This document shows, piece after piece, positions 17,609 through 27,400 of a stretch of 64,000 nucleotides of DNA (positions within the stretch are counted from its first letter, which is position 1; the number at the start of each line of letters is the position of its first letter). Made by a program: the position numbers and the translations under genes. A model generated the notes under the pieces. It was not told where the DNA came from and did no database searches. It was given only the letters and a program-made list of their open reading frames with translations. Origin of the DNA: Muribaculaceae bacterium (lineage in GTDB: Bacteria > Bacteroidota > Bacteroidia > Bacteroidales > Muribaculaceae); contig JAGBIJ010000045.1 in assembly GCA_017935045.1 (NCBI GenBank), positions 1 to 64,000 on the forward strand. The letters are read 5' to 3'.

Positions 17609-18439
17609 ATGAAAGAGCTGCCGCTGAAAATAGACCTGCAAATGATAGTACATGAACGCTTGCCGCGCGGCAAGCGCCGTATGGTGCCGCGCGTGCTGAT
17701 AAAGTGGCTTGAGCGACTGGTCCACCAGGACGAACTCAACGATATTCTGGAGACAACCTTTCCTAAGACAGGCTCCGCTTTCGCCCGCGGCGCCCTGGAC
17801 TATCTCGACATCAAGACAGAGGTCAGAGGGCTGGAAAACATCCCGGCCGACGGCCGCTTCATATTCGCCAGCAATCATCCGCTGGGAGGACTGGACGGCA
17901 TAGCGCTGATAAGCGTATTGGGCGAGCGTTATGGCGACGAACGGCTACGGTTGCCCGTGAACGATATGCTGATGAACGTACGGCCCCTACGCGGAGTCTT
18001 CATCCCTATCAACAAATTCGGACGTCAGGGACGCGAGGCGGCCCGTCAGCTCAATGAGACATACGCTTCTGAGGCACAGATAGTATTCTTTCCGGCCGGA
18101 CTGGTGTCACGTCTGCAAAAAGACGGGTCAATATCCGATCTCGTCTGGCAAAAGACATTTGTAGCTAAAGCGCGTGAATACGGACGTGACATCATCCCTG
18201 TACACTTCTCAGGCCTCAACAGCCGCCGCTTCTACCGTGTGGCGCGCTGGCGCAAGAGGCTCGGCCTGAAGTTTAACTTCGAGCAGATACTGCTGCCCGG
18301 AGAAGTATGCAAGGCCCGCGGCTCCAATTTCAAAATCACTTTCGGCAAACCCATACACTGCGCCGACCTGGAGCGGATGGGAACCAATTCTGCGGAGATT
18401 GCGGCCGAAATACGAAAAATATCTTACTCACTGGCCTGA
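17609..18439 (+). CDS. PlsC-like glycerolipid/aminolipid acyltransferase
   Basis: A 277-residue member of the 1-acylglycerol-3-phosphate acyltransferase superfamily. The catalytic His-Asp pair is in NHPLGGLDG (His90, Asp96; one residue wider than the usual HX4D), and FPAGLVSR (161-168) corresponds to the FPEGT block. It transfers an acyl chain to a lysolipid at the inner membrane. The wider spacing and NHP context resemble lyso-aminolipid O-acyltransferases as much as classical PlsC, so the substrate may be lyso-glycine or lyso-ornithine lipid; no partner N-acyltransferase is adjacent. It has its own promoter. Confidence 0.8.
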   Translation: MKELPLKIDLQMIVHERLPRGKRRMVPRVLIKWLERLVHQDELNDILETTFPKTGSAFARGALDYLDIKTEVRGLENIPADGRFIFASNHPLGGLDGIALISVLGERYGDERLRLPVNDMLMNVRPLRGVFIPINKFGRQGREAARQLNETYASEAQIVFFPAGLVSRLQKDGSISDLVWQKTFVAKAREYGRDIIPVHFSGLNSRRFYRVARWRKRLGLKFNFEQILLPGEVCKARGSNFKITFGKPIHCADLERMGTNSAEIAAEIRKISYSLA

Positions 18440-18440
18440 G

Positions 18441-18503
18441 TGCAACATTTCACGTTATACGACGTTTAGATGTTGTACGGGGTAACCCACGGGAGCCTGC
18501 CCG
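18441..18503 (+). promoter_or_regulatory. Inverted repeats in the beta-galactosidase leader
   Basis: TGCAACAT (18441-18448) and ATGTTGTA (18470-18477) form an imperfect inverted repeat, followed by a small hairpin CGGG/CCCG (18490-18503). No TAnnTTTG box was found before the gene. It could be an operator or a structured leader. Confidence 0.35.
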
Positions 18504-18541
18504 GTTCCAATTTACGAAAGACTCAGCAAAACCTATAATAA

Positions 18542-20950
18542 ATGAAAAAAATACTTATTCCGTCTGTGCTTGCGGCGCTGGCTCTGTCAGCCTCCGCCGC
18601 CGGACGTACTGACCTGATGCTCAAGAAGGGCTGGCAATTTTCCAAGGACAGCATACAGTGGGAGAGCGTGACCGTCCCCCACGATTGGGCCATCTACGGT
18701 CCCTTCGACCGCAAATATGACCTCCAGAAAGTCGCCGTCGAGCAGAACGGCGAGACCGAGGAAACATGGAAGACCGGCCGCACAGGCGGTCTGCCATACG
18801 TAGGCAAAGGATTCTATAAGACCACGTTTGAAGTGCCCGACACAGCCGGCAAGAGCCTCACGCTTGTCTTCGACGGCGCCATGAGCCACGCCCATGTCTA
18901 TGTCAACGGGCGGCAGGTGGTCTACTGGCCGTACGGCTACAATACCTTTCATGCCGATGTGACTGACGCCGTGCATCCCGGAGCCAACACTCTGGAGGTA
19001 AGCCTGGAGAACCTGCCCAAAAGCTCGCGCTGGTATCCCGGCGCCGGACTCTACCGCAACGTACATCTGATTACGACCGACCGCGTCCATGTACCCGTGT
19101 GGGGCACATATATTACTACCCCCTACGTGAGCAAGCAGTATGCCACTGTCAATCTCAAGACCGATGTCCGGGGGCTGGACAAGGGGCAGACCTACCGTCT
19201 GGAGACCGTAATCCGCAATCCCAAGGGGGAACAGGTGGCTTCCGCAGCGTTCGACTATAAATATTTCCCCGGTGTCACAGCCGATCAGAACTTCAAGATA
19301 ACGGCGCCCGACCTGTGGAGTCCGGAGAATCCGGCGCTGTACACGGCTGAGACAAAAGTCATAACAGACGGAAACACAGCCGACACCTATACTACCCGCT
19401 TCGGCATACGCTCCGTCGAGGTGCGTGCCGGCGAGGGCTTCTTCCTCAACGGTGAGAAGCGCAAATTCAAAGGCGTCTGCAACCACCATGACCTCGGCCC
19501 CCTCGGCGCCGCGGTCAATACCGCCGCGCTGCGACATCAGCTGGAGCTGCTCAAGGAGATGGGCGCCGATGCCGTACGCACCTCTCACAACATGCCGGCG
19601 CCCGAGCTGGTAGCCTTATGCGACGAGATGGGTCTGATGATGATGGTGGAGCCTTTCGATGACTGGGGATTCCGGCCCAAGAGCGAAAACGGCTACGGCT
19701 CCCTTTTCAACGAGTGGGCCGAAAAGGATATGGTCAATATGGTGCGCCAGTACCGCAACAACCCTTCGGTGGTAATGTGGAGCATCGGCAACGAGGTTCC
19801 CTCGCAGTGGGGACCCGACGGCATAGGAGAGCTGAAGTTTCTACAGGACATAGTGCATCGGGAGGACCCCACGCGCCCCGTGACCTGCGGCATGGATCAG
19901 TTTGACGCCGTGGTCAACAACGGCTTCGCAGCCGCTCTCGACGTGCCGGGCTTCAACTATAAGGTCAACCGCTACGGAGAAGCCATCGGAAAGCTGCCGC
20001 AGAATCTGATTCTCGGTTCCGAGACAGCCTCTACGGTCAGTTCGCGTGGTGTATACCACTTCCCTATCCAGACCGGCGGCAACATCATGCACCCCGACAA
20101 CCAGAGTTCCAGCTACGACACCGAGTACTGCTACTGGAGCAATCTGCCCGACGACGATTTCGCCGTGGACGATGACCTGGACTACAACATGGGTCAGTTC
20201 GTATGGACCGGATTCGACTACTTAGGCGAACCTACCCCCTACGATACCGACGCATGGCCCAGCCACTCCAGCGTCTTCGGCATAATCGACCTCGCCTCTC
20301 TGCCCAAAGACCGCTACTATCTGTACCGTTCCAAGTGGAACGAGAAAGAAAATACCCTCCACATACTGCCCCACTGGACCTGGCCGGGACGCGAAGGCCA
20401 GGTGACACCGGTGTTTGTCTACACCAATTCGCCCAAGGCGGAGCTCTTCATCAACGGCAAGAGCCAAGGCATACGCGAAAAGAACGACTCCACTCACATG
20501 AACCGCTACCGCCTGATGTGGAACGAGACTGTCTATGAGCCGGGCGAGGTCAAGGTGGTCAGCTACGACACCGCCGGCAATCCTACTGGCGAAGCCTCCG
20601 TACGCACGGCCGGCACACCGGATCACATCGTACTCAGCGTCAACCGCGACCAGCTCAAGGCCGATGGCGAAGACCTGGCTTACGTTACCGTACAGGTGGC
20701 CGACAAAGAGGGCAATATAGTGCCTGTGGACAGCCGCGCCGTGAAGTTCGCCGTAAGCGGCGCCGGCAAGTTCCGCGCCACGGCCAACGGCGACCCGACA
20801 TCGCTGCGACAGTTCCATCTGCCGGAGATGGACCTCTTCTCCGGAGCCGCCACGGCCATCGTGCAGAGCGGAGAGAAAGCGGGTAACCTTACTCTGACGG
20901 CAACGGCCGAGGGTGTCGCGCCCGCATCTATCACAATTCCTGTAAAATAA
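18542..20950 (+). CDS. Exported GH2 beta-galactosidase
   Basis: A family 2 glycoside hydrolase of 802 residues with a cleavable signal peptide (to about residue 20), so it acts in the periplasm or at the surface. Domain order: sugar-binding jelly roll (about 20-190), Ig-like domain (190-300), TIM barrel (310-600), a DUF4982-like Ig domain, and a C-terminal Big/invasin-like domain (about 690-800). The acid/base is Glu418 (WSIGNEVPSQ) and the nucleophile is probably Glu494 (LGSETASTV). galK and galM follow directly, which points to galactose release from beta-galactosides of diet or host glycans. Other GH2 activities cannot be excluded from the sequence alone. Confidence 0.9.
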   Translation: MKKILIPSVLAALALSASAAGRTDLMLKKGWQFSKDSIQWESVTVPHDWAIYGPFDRKYDLQKVAVEQNGETEETWKTGRTGGLPYVGKGFYKTTFEVPDTAGKSLTLVFDGAMSHAHVYVNGRQVVYWPYGYNTFHADVTDAVHPGANTLEVSLENLPKSSRWYPGAGLYRNVHLITTDRVHVPVWGTYITTPYVSKQYATVNLKTDVRGLDKGQTYRLETVIRNPKGEQVASAAFDYKYFPGVTADQNFKITAPDLWSPENPALYTAETKVITDGNTADTYTTRFGIRSVEVRAGEGFFLNGEKRKFKGVCNHHDLGPLGAAVNTAALRHQLELLKEMGADAVRTSHNMPAPELVALCDEMGLMMMVEPFDDWGFRPKSENGYGSLFNEWAEKDMVNMVRQYRNNPSVVMWSIGNEVPSQWGPDGIGELKFLQDIVHREDPTRPVTCGMDQFDAVVNNGFAAALDVPGFNYKVNRYGEAIGKLPQNLILGSETASTVSSRGVYHFPIQTGGNIMHPDNQSSSYDTEYCYWSNLPDDDFAVDDDLDYNMGQFVWTGFDYLGEPTPYDTDAWPSHSSVFGIIDLASLPKDRYYLYRSKWNEKENTLHILPHWTWPGREGQVTPVFVYTNSPKAELFINGKSQGIREKNDSTHMNRYRLMWNETVYEPGEVKVVSYDTAGNPTGEASVRTAGTPDHIVLSVNRDQLKADGEDLAYVTVQVADKEGNIVPVDSRAVKFAVSGAGKFRATANGDPTSLRQFHLPEMDLFSGAATAIVQSGEKAGNLTLTATAEGVAPASITIPVK

Positions 20951-20979
20951 ATAAGTTAACCCAATAATATATCTGACCT

Positions 20980-22125
20980 ATGGAAATGAAAGATAAGATC
21001 GCTACAGTGTTCGCCGAGAAGTTTGGCAAACCCGCCGGCACATTCTATGCCTCTGCCGGCCGCATCAACCTGATCGGCGAGCATACCGACTATAACGAAG
21101 GCTACGTTTTCCCGGGAGCCATTGACAAGGTAATCATGGCCGAAATCCGGCCCAACGGCACCGACAAAGTCCGCGTCTTCTCGATTGACATCGACGAATA
21201 CGCCGAGTTCGGACTGGAGGAGAAGGATGCGCCCTCACAGTCATGGGCACGCTACATCTTCGGCATCTGCCGCGAAATCATCAAGCGCGGCGGCACAGTG
21301 AAGGGCTTCGACACTGTCTTCGCCGGCAATGTGCCTTTAGGTGCCGGTCTCAGCTCATCGGCCGCTCTGGAGAGCTGCTTCGCTTTCGGATTGAACGATA
21401 TGTTCAACGACAACAAAATCGACAAGTTTGAGCTTGCCAAAATCGGACAAAGCACCGAGCATAACTATTGCGGCGTCAACTGCGGCATCATGGATCAGTT
21501 CGCCTCCGTATTCGGCAAGAAGGACCACCTTATCCGCCTGGACTGCCGCGATCTGAGCTACGAGTATTTCCCCTTCGCTCCCAAAGGCCACAAACTGGTA
21601 CTCATCGATTCCCGCGTGAAGCACGAGCTTAAGGATTCTCCCTACAACAAGCGCCGCGAGAGCTGCGAGCGTGTAGCCAAAGCGCTCGGTGTCAAGAGCC
21701 TGCGCGACGTCTCGCTGGCTGAGCTCAACGCGGCTCGCATCGGCTTCAGCGACGAGGATTACCGCCGCGCCAAATATGTGATTGAGGAGAAGGACCGAGT
21801 GCTTACTGTCTGCGCAGCTCTGGAACGCGGCGACTACGACGAGGTGGGCAAGATGATGTATGAGACTCACGAGGGGCTCTCGAAGGACTACGAGGTAAGC
21901 TGCGAGGAGCTGGATTTTCTGGCTAATCTGGCCAAAGAGTGCGGCGTGACCGGCTCGCGTATCATGGGCGGCGGCTTCGGCGGCTGCACCATCAATCTGG
22001 TGCCCGACTCGCTGCATGACGGGTTCATCGCCACAGCTAAAGAGAAATTCAACGCGAAGTATGGCCACGAGCCGATGGTATACGACGTGATTATCAGTGA
22101 CGGCGCACGCAGACTGGAGGACTGA
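20980..22125 (+). CDS. galK: Galactokinase
   Basis: Phosphorylates alpha-D-galactose to galactose-1-phosphate, the first kinase step of the Leloir pathway. The 381-residue protein has the galactokinase signature GRINLIGEHTDYNEG, the GHMP ATP loop PLGAGLSSSAALES and the late GGGFGGCTINL loop. It follows the exported beta-galactosidase by 29 nt and precedes galM by 5 nt. No galT or galE is in the window, so the later Leloir steps are encoded elsewhere. Confidence 0.96.
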   Translation: MEMKDKIATVFAEKFGKPAGTFYASAGRINLIGEHTDYNEGYVFPGAIDKVIMAEIRPNGTDKVRVFSIDIDEYAEFGLEEKDAPSQSWARYIFGICREIIKRGGTVKGFDTVFAGNVPLGAGLSSSAALESCFAFGLNDMFNDNKIDKFELAKIGQSTEHNYCGVNCGIMDQFASVFGKKDHLIRLDCRDLSYEYFPFAPKGHKLVLIDSRVKHELKDSPYNKRRESCERVAKALGVKSLRDVSLAELNAARIGFSDEDYRRAKYVIEEKDRVLTVCAALERGDYDEVGKMMYETHEGLSKDYEVSCEELDFLANLAKECGVTGSRIMGGGFGGCTINLVPDSLHDGFIATAKEKFNAKYGHEPMVYDVIISDGARRLED

Positions 22126-22130
22126 ACGAT

Positions 22131-23180
22131 ATGACTGTCGAGGAAAGAATAGTACCGAGTGTGAAGGGGGACATACGCCTCTTCACGCTCAGCAATGGCC
22201 ACGGCATGACCGTGGAGCTGTCAAGCCTGGGCGCCGGCATAGTGAGCGTAGTCGTGCCCGACGCCAGGGGCAATCTCGACGACGTGGCTCTCGGCTACCG
22301 CGACCCGCTCGACTATATGTATGACGGTCCCTGTGCCGGCAAGACCCCTGGCCGCTACGCCAACCGCATAGCGGCAGGCCGGTTCAGCATCGACGGCGAG
22401 ACATATCAGCTGGCCATAAACAACGGCCCCAACGCCCTGCACGGCGGTCCCGAAGGATTTCAGAACCAGATATGGGATGCCGAGATTCTCAGCGACGGGG
22501 TACGCTTTACATACGTCTCTAAGGATGGCGAGGAGGGATACCCCGGCACATTGACCGCCGTGGTGGAGTACACGCTCGAGCGCGAGTTCAACCGCCTCAA
22601 CATCGACATCCGCGCCACCACCGACAAGCCTACTGTGGTCAACCTGACCAATCACACGTACTGGAACCTGCGCGGCGAAGCCTCCGGCACCGCGCTCGAC
22701 CACGTGATGACCATGCTCTGCTCACGCTTCCTGCCCGGCGACGATACCCTGATTCCTTCAGGCGAAATGACGCCCGTGGCCGGAACGCCGATGGACTTTA
22801 CCGCCCCCAAGCGTCTCGGCCAGGACGTGAAGGCAGACTTCCCGGCCATCAACTACGCCAAGGGCTACGACTCAAGCTGGGTGGTCGACAACTGGGAAAA
22901 AGACAAATATCAGGACTGCATCGTCACGCTCGACGAGCCTGAGAGCGGCCGGCGTCTGGAGATCGGTTCCACCCAGCCCGCAGCCCACGTCTATACAGGC
23001 AACTGGCTCAGCGGCTCCCCTCTGGGCAAGAGCGGACGCAGCTATGAGGATTACGACGGTGTGGCCGTGGAGATGCAGGGTATGCCCGACGCTCCCAACA
23101 AGCCTCAGTTCCCCGGCCAGCTGCTCCGTCCCGGCGAAACCTATCATCAGACCATTACCTTCACATTCAAAACCATCTGA
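22131..23180 (+). CDS. galM: Aldose 1-epimerase (mutarotase)
   Basis: Interconverts beta- and alpha-galactose so that GalK can use sugar released by the beta-galactosidase. The 349-residue protein has the GalM family segments NRIAAGRFSIDG (substrate arginine), NGPNALHGGPEGF (His) and NLTNHTYWNL (catalytic His), and a late Glu in VEMQGMPDAPN. No signal peptide is present, so it acts in the cytoplasm. It is located directly after galK and is followed after one base by a lipoprotein gene. Confidence 0.94.
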   Translation: MTVEERIVPSVKGDIRLFTLSNGHGMTVELSSLGAGIVSVVVPDARGNLDDVALGYRDPLDYMYDGPCAGKTPGRYANRIAAGRFSIDGETYQLAINNGPNALHGGPEGFQNQIWDAEILSDGVRFTYVSKDGEEGYPGTLTAVVEYTLEREFNRLNIDIRATTDKPTVVNLTNHTYWNLRGEASGTALDHVMTMLCSRFLPGDDTLIPSGEMTPVAGTPMDFTAPKRLGQDVKADFPAINYAKGYDSSWVVDNWEKDKYQDCIVTLDEPESGRRLEIGSTQPAAHVYTGNWLSGSPLGKSGRSYEDYDGVAVEMQGMPDAPNKPQFPGQLLRPGETYHQTITFTFKTI

Positions 23181-23181
23181 T

Positions 23182-23901
23182 ATGCTAAACCGAAAATCTA
23201 TCCTCGCCATTCTTCTGGCCGGCGCCGCTCTGACGGCCTGCCAGCAGGGCAAAGGCGACGCAACGAAAGACTCGGCTGCCACCGACACTGCGGCGGCAAC
23301 CCGCCCTGCACCGGAGGAAGCCGCTCCGGCTATCGACACGGCTGTACTCAAAGCCGACGTAGAGAAAATCATAGCCAAGCTCTACAGTTTCAACCAGAGC
23401 TTCTACTATGACTCCGAGAAGCCTCTGTTCCAGAAATACGGAACTAAAGACCTGTATGAAGCCATCGACGGCAATATCCGCAAAGCCCGCGCGCAGCTCA
23501 ACAACAGGGACAAAAACATTGTTACCGGCACACCTGCAAGCCTCCTGGTAGGCGACATAATGGATGACTTCGAACTCGGTACCGACGGCTCGGAAGAATA
23601 CAAATACAAGGGTTACAACGTCTCGGATATAAAAATCGGCGATGGAGGCAAGACCGCTACAGCCACAGTGGTAGCCCGCTCCCACCTTGTAGAAAACTAT
23701 GACTGGGAGACCGGCAACGAGTATAATCCACCGAAAGTGGCGGAAAAACTGAAGCAGACCGTAGTACTCCACTTCGTCAACGAAAGCGACAATCCGGCAG
23801 AGCCGGACTGGAAAATCGACGACATCGAGATGCACGGCCACGGCATGCTGAAATCAAAGCTGCAACAAAACAAGCTTTACTATCCGAGCTTCGCCTCCTG
23901 A
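23182..23901 (+). CDS. Unknown lipoprotein at the end of the gal operon
   Basis: A 239-residue lipoprotein with a clear signal (SILAILLAGAALTAC, lipidated Cys near residue 19) and a low-complexity Ala/Thr/Asp linker. The folded part (about 55-239) has NTF2/DUF3828-like character: helices, then beta strands ending in PDWKIDDIEMHGHG; this is a visual impression only. I start it at 23182, one base after the galM stop; the longer in-frame start at 23044 lies inside galM and has no signal peptide. Co-transcription with galK-galM is likely, but a role in galactose use is not shown. Confidence 0.75.
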   Translation: MLNRKSILAILLAGAALTACQQGKGDATKDSAATDTAAATRPAPEEAAPAIDTAVLKADVEKIIAKLYSFNQSFYYDSEKPLFQKYGTKDLYEAIDGNIRKARAQLNNRDKNIVTGTPASLLVGDIMDDFELGTDGSEEYKYKGYNVSDIKIGDGGKTATATVVARSHLVENYDWETGNEYNPPKVAEKLKQTVVLHFVNESDNPAEPDWKIDDIEMHGHGMLKSKLQQNKLYYPSFAS

Positions 23902-23926
23902 TCCTGATTCCCTTTCAAGCCACCGC

Positions 23927-23964
23927 AAGCCACGGAGTTCCAGCGACCCCGTGGCTTCGCTTTT
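23927..23964 (+). terminator. Terminator of the gal operon
   Basis: 9-bp stem (23927-23935 with 23949-23957), extendable by CGC/GCG-type outer pairs, followed by TTTT at 23961-23964. Confidence 0.75.
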
Positions 23965-24033
23965 AGTAATAAAGGGATAAAAATTTTTATGCTGAAATTC
24001 GGGGTTTATGTCTATACTGTCAAAATTTTATAT

Positions 24034-24041
24034 TAACTTTG
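24034..24041 (+). promoter_or_regulatory. -7 box of the cobalamin riboswitch transcript
   Basis: TAACTTTG fits TAnnTTTG and ends 10 nt before the first base-paired part of the aptamer. No clear -33 TTG was seen. Confidence 0.6.
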
Positions 24042-24051
24042 CAAGCGTATT

Positions 24052-24261
24052 CAGGTAAGCGCCCTTCGGGACGCTTGCGGCGGACCTGAGGGGAGAGACC
24101 CGAGGGGACGCTAATAGGGAAAGCTGTGAAAATCAGCTGCAGTACCCGCTGCTGTAAGTAAGTCGCGCTTCAGGCGCGAGCCGGAAATGTCACTGGGACG
24201 CAACTCCCGGGAAGACCCGGCCGACACCACGATGGTGTCGCTACAAGCCAGAAGACCTGCC
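24052..24261 (+). promoter_or_regulatory. Cobalamin (B12) riboswitch aptamer
   Basis: The B12 box is explicit: GCCAGAAGACCTGCC at 24247-24261. Upstream lie the other conserved blocks in order: AATAGGGAA (about 24113), a GTGAAAAT block within the J6/3-type core, CCGCTGCTGTAAGT (about 24147) and GTCACTGGGA (about 24188). The closing helix is CAGGT (24052-24056) with ACCTG (24255-24259). A nested hairpin follows (24265-24271 with 24291-24297, and 24271-24275 with 24281-24285), then AGCCTT/AAGGCT (24302-24321). These may form the expression platform. The next large gene starts at 24478. Confidence 0.93.
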
Positions 24262-24323
24262 TGCATACCGCGCCGCTCGGCGGCGCATAAGCGGTATCTT
24301 AAGCCTTCGGGAGTTAAGGCTCG

Positions 24324-24446
24324 GTGCGTCTCTTGTTTATTGACACATTCCATCTTTCGTTTCCCCTCCTGATTGGGGAGATACTGCTTTGTGCGCTGTC
24401 TGCCGCGGCATCTGCCCTGGTAGTGACGGGCTATATACGTGTGTGA
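24324..24446 (+). CDS. Candidate small hydrophobic leader protein
   Basis: A 40-codon frame (GTG start, TGA stop) lies between the riboswitch and the giant gene. It would encode a single membrane helix: LLIGEILLCALSAAASALVV preceded by a short start region. The gene begins just 3' of the last platform hairpin (24302-24321), where a start codon controlled by the riboswitch would be expected. It may be a true small membrane protein, a regulatory leader peptide or a gene remnant; a chance frame is possible. It was too short for ordinary gene calling. Confidence 0.35.
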   Translation: MRLLFIDTFHLSFPLLIGEILLCALSAAASALVVTGYIRV

Positions 24447-24477
24447 ACAACTTATTATCTAACAAAAACTTATCTAT

Positions 24478-27400
24478 ATGTACAGAATTTTTCGCTATCT
24501 GACGGTTTTGGTTCTATGCGCCGTCTCGGCGTTGCCGGCCTTGGCTGCAACCGAGGTCTACGACATGCCGAGGAAAGACGGGCAGCATCCGGTCAAGACC
24601 GTAGAAGGAGAACTCCTGTTTTATGATATGGGAGGTTCTTCAGGGTCTACACCCGGCTATTTTGCCGGCTACACCCGGTTTGTGCCTGCCGATGAGTCTG
24701 GACAGGTGCAGATTTCCTTCAACACTCTCGACCTGACCGGGAGCGCCGCTGTCTATATTTATGACGGCGATATAAACTTTACAGGCTACTATTCCGACAT
24801 TCCTGAAGGCTATCTGGCCAAGCTGACAGGCTCCGAAGCGGGCGGCACATTTGTCTCAACCACCGGCTCGCTCTCTGTATTGTATCACTGCAAGGGCACC
24901 GGAGGCGGCGCCGGATGGGAAGCTCTGGTAACCGAGGTGCCGAGCAAGCAGCAGGAATGGAAAGAGGTGTCAGCGGTCCGCACAGGTCTTCCGGTGGCAT
25001 ATCCCGGGAAACAGGGGCAGCCGCTGATTAAGGTAAACGCCCTTACCGACGGCGGCGCCGAGCCGCTCTCTGTCAGCGAACTTGCCTTTACATTGGGCGG
25101 TACGCTGCCTCTGGACAAGCTGTCGAATCTCAGAGTGGTCTACAGCAAGTCGAGCGACGCCCCCGAGGGAGACGCTTTCGGAGTGACAGCTGCCGGCGCG
25201 TCCGCGCTCACGTTCAGTGGCGATGTGCCCCTGAAGCATGGCGACAATTACTTCTGGCTGCTGGCCGACATAGCCGACGACGCTGCCGCCGGACAGACCG
25301 TAGAGGCTACACTGACCGGCCTTACCGCCGGCTCGACACAGCGCGTAGCCTCTCCCGTCGCTCCGGAGGGAAGCGTGACTTTGGCCAATATGGTGCTTCT
25401 CTCATCTACACCAAAGACATGGAAAGTAGGCGACATGCCTATAGATTTTTACGATGACGGCGGTATCGGCGGCAAGATAAGCGCTGACTTTACGGGTCAG
25501 GCCACATTCGTACCCACGACGCCTGGCAGGAAAGTCAGAATCCGCTTTACGAAGCTCGCTCTGTTCAATACCTCGTCCACAGGCAAGAATGACGTACTCA
25601 AGGTCTACAACGGCACCGCTGCCGACGACGCGCAGCTGCTTGCCACCGTCCTGAAAGACCTGATTACAGTTCATTCCACCGCCGCCGACGGCTCGCTTAC
25701 CGTCTCTCTGACAAGCACCACCGGCGTGCCTGCCGACGGATTCGAAGCTGTGGTGGAAGAGTTCACGCCCCAGCCCATGGAGATAGAGTCCATAGCCGCC
25801 TCGCGTCCCGACACAGGCAATGCCGCAGCAGGCGAGGAGGATGTGAGAATACTGCTCTTTAACGTCAGGACCCGCAATACGGAGCCGGCTCTGACACTCG
25901 ACAGCTTTGATTTCGCATCGGCTTCCACAGCTCCGGTAAGCGCGGCCCGCCTCTACTTCCTCGGGGCTGACGCCACGTCTGCCGGCACGCTTGTAGGCTC
26001 GGCGCCGGCGCCGGGAGCCACATTCTCCATTGCCGCCGACAGTCCCGTGACCCTGGCTGAGCGCGACAACTGGTTCCTGCTATGCTATAATGTGGGACGC
26101 GACGCCGTCAACGACCAGACCCTGACAGCCGCTCTTACAGCAGTGGTGTCCGGAGCAATCAAGACCGCTGCCACGGAAGGCAACCCCGCCGGAGAGCGCA
26201 AGATTGAGAACGTATATTACTCACGCACAAAGCACGCCACGTATACCGTCAACGGCACATGGCAGTTCAAGACCACACCTTCGCAATACAGCTATTACGG
26301 CTATGACAACACCGAGGGCGAACAGATTACCACGTTCCTTCCTGCCACCGATGGGATGACCATGGAGATAGATTTCTCCAAGTTCAACCTTGCGAGCAGC
26401 AACTACGGCACCCCGGCGGTCCTCAAGATAATAGACGGAGAAAGCGCCGACGGCACTGTACTCTGGGAAATGACATACAGCACCCGCAGTGAGGGTCCCG
26501 GCCGCGCGTTGCGTGCCGGCAATGCAGCCGGAGCCCTTACCGTGGTGTTTAACTCCAACGGCAATCGCGGAGGCTCGGGCCAGGGCTTCGCAGCCACTGT
26601 CCGCGAATACCGCTCCCACCCCATGGAGGTAACAGCTGTCGAGGCTGTACAGACCAACACGGACAATATCCGGCCCGCTGCGACGGACCAGGAGATAATC
26701 AGCGTCAAGGTCACGGCCGACGGCGACCAGAATCCTGTCTCGGTAACTGAGCTTGATATCGATATGAAAGGCTGTCAGGATATAGTCAAGACAGTGAAAA
26801 TCTACAGCACGGGCAAAGACCAGACGTTCGCCACCGGCGCTCTCGTAGCCGAGAAGGCTGTGGACCCGCAGTCTGCCGTACAGAAGATAACACTGGCCAA
26901 TCCGCTCGCGCTCAATGAGAAAGACAACTGGCTGCATGTAGCCTACGATATGGCCGAGACCCTGCCGTCCGACCGCAAGGTAGACGCATCTGTGGCTGGT
27001 CTGACCGCCGGAGGCAAGAACGTAGCCGTCACTGCCGCCGATCCCGATGGAGAGCGCATGACCAAGAATATATATTATTTCGAGGGTGGCGGCAAGACCG
27101 TGACCGTAGACGGCTCCATGCTGTTCTACGACAACATGGGCCCCGACGCCAAGTACACCACGGACGCCCAAGGCTCTGTGACATTCATGCCGACAGAAGG
27201 CAAGATAATCCGCTTTATCTTCAAAAACTTCTATACCAACATCCGCGACTACTTCTACATCTACGACGGAACGGACACCCAGGCCACGCCGCTTCAGAAG
27301 CTCTCCGGCTCGAAGAGCGACCTGGCTCCGGTCATCTCTACAGCCGACAACGGCGCGCTTACCGTAGTATTCGAACCTACAAAGCCCTACAACGACGGCT

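Noticed and set aside
24111-24353. 80-codon minus-strand frame over the riboswitch
   Set aside because: The region is explained by the conserved cobalamin aptamer on the plus strand.
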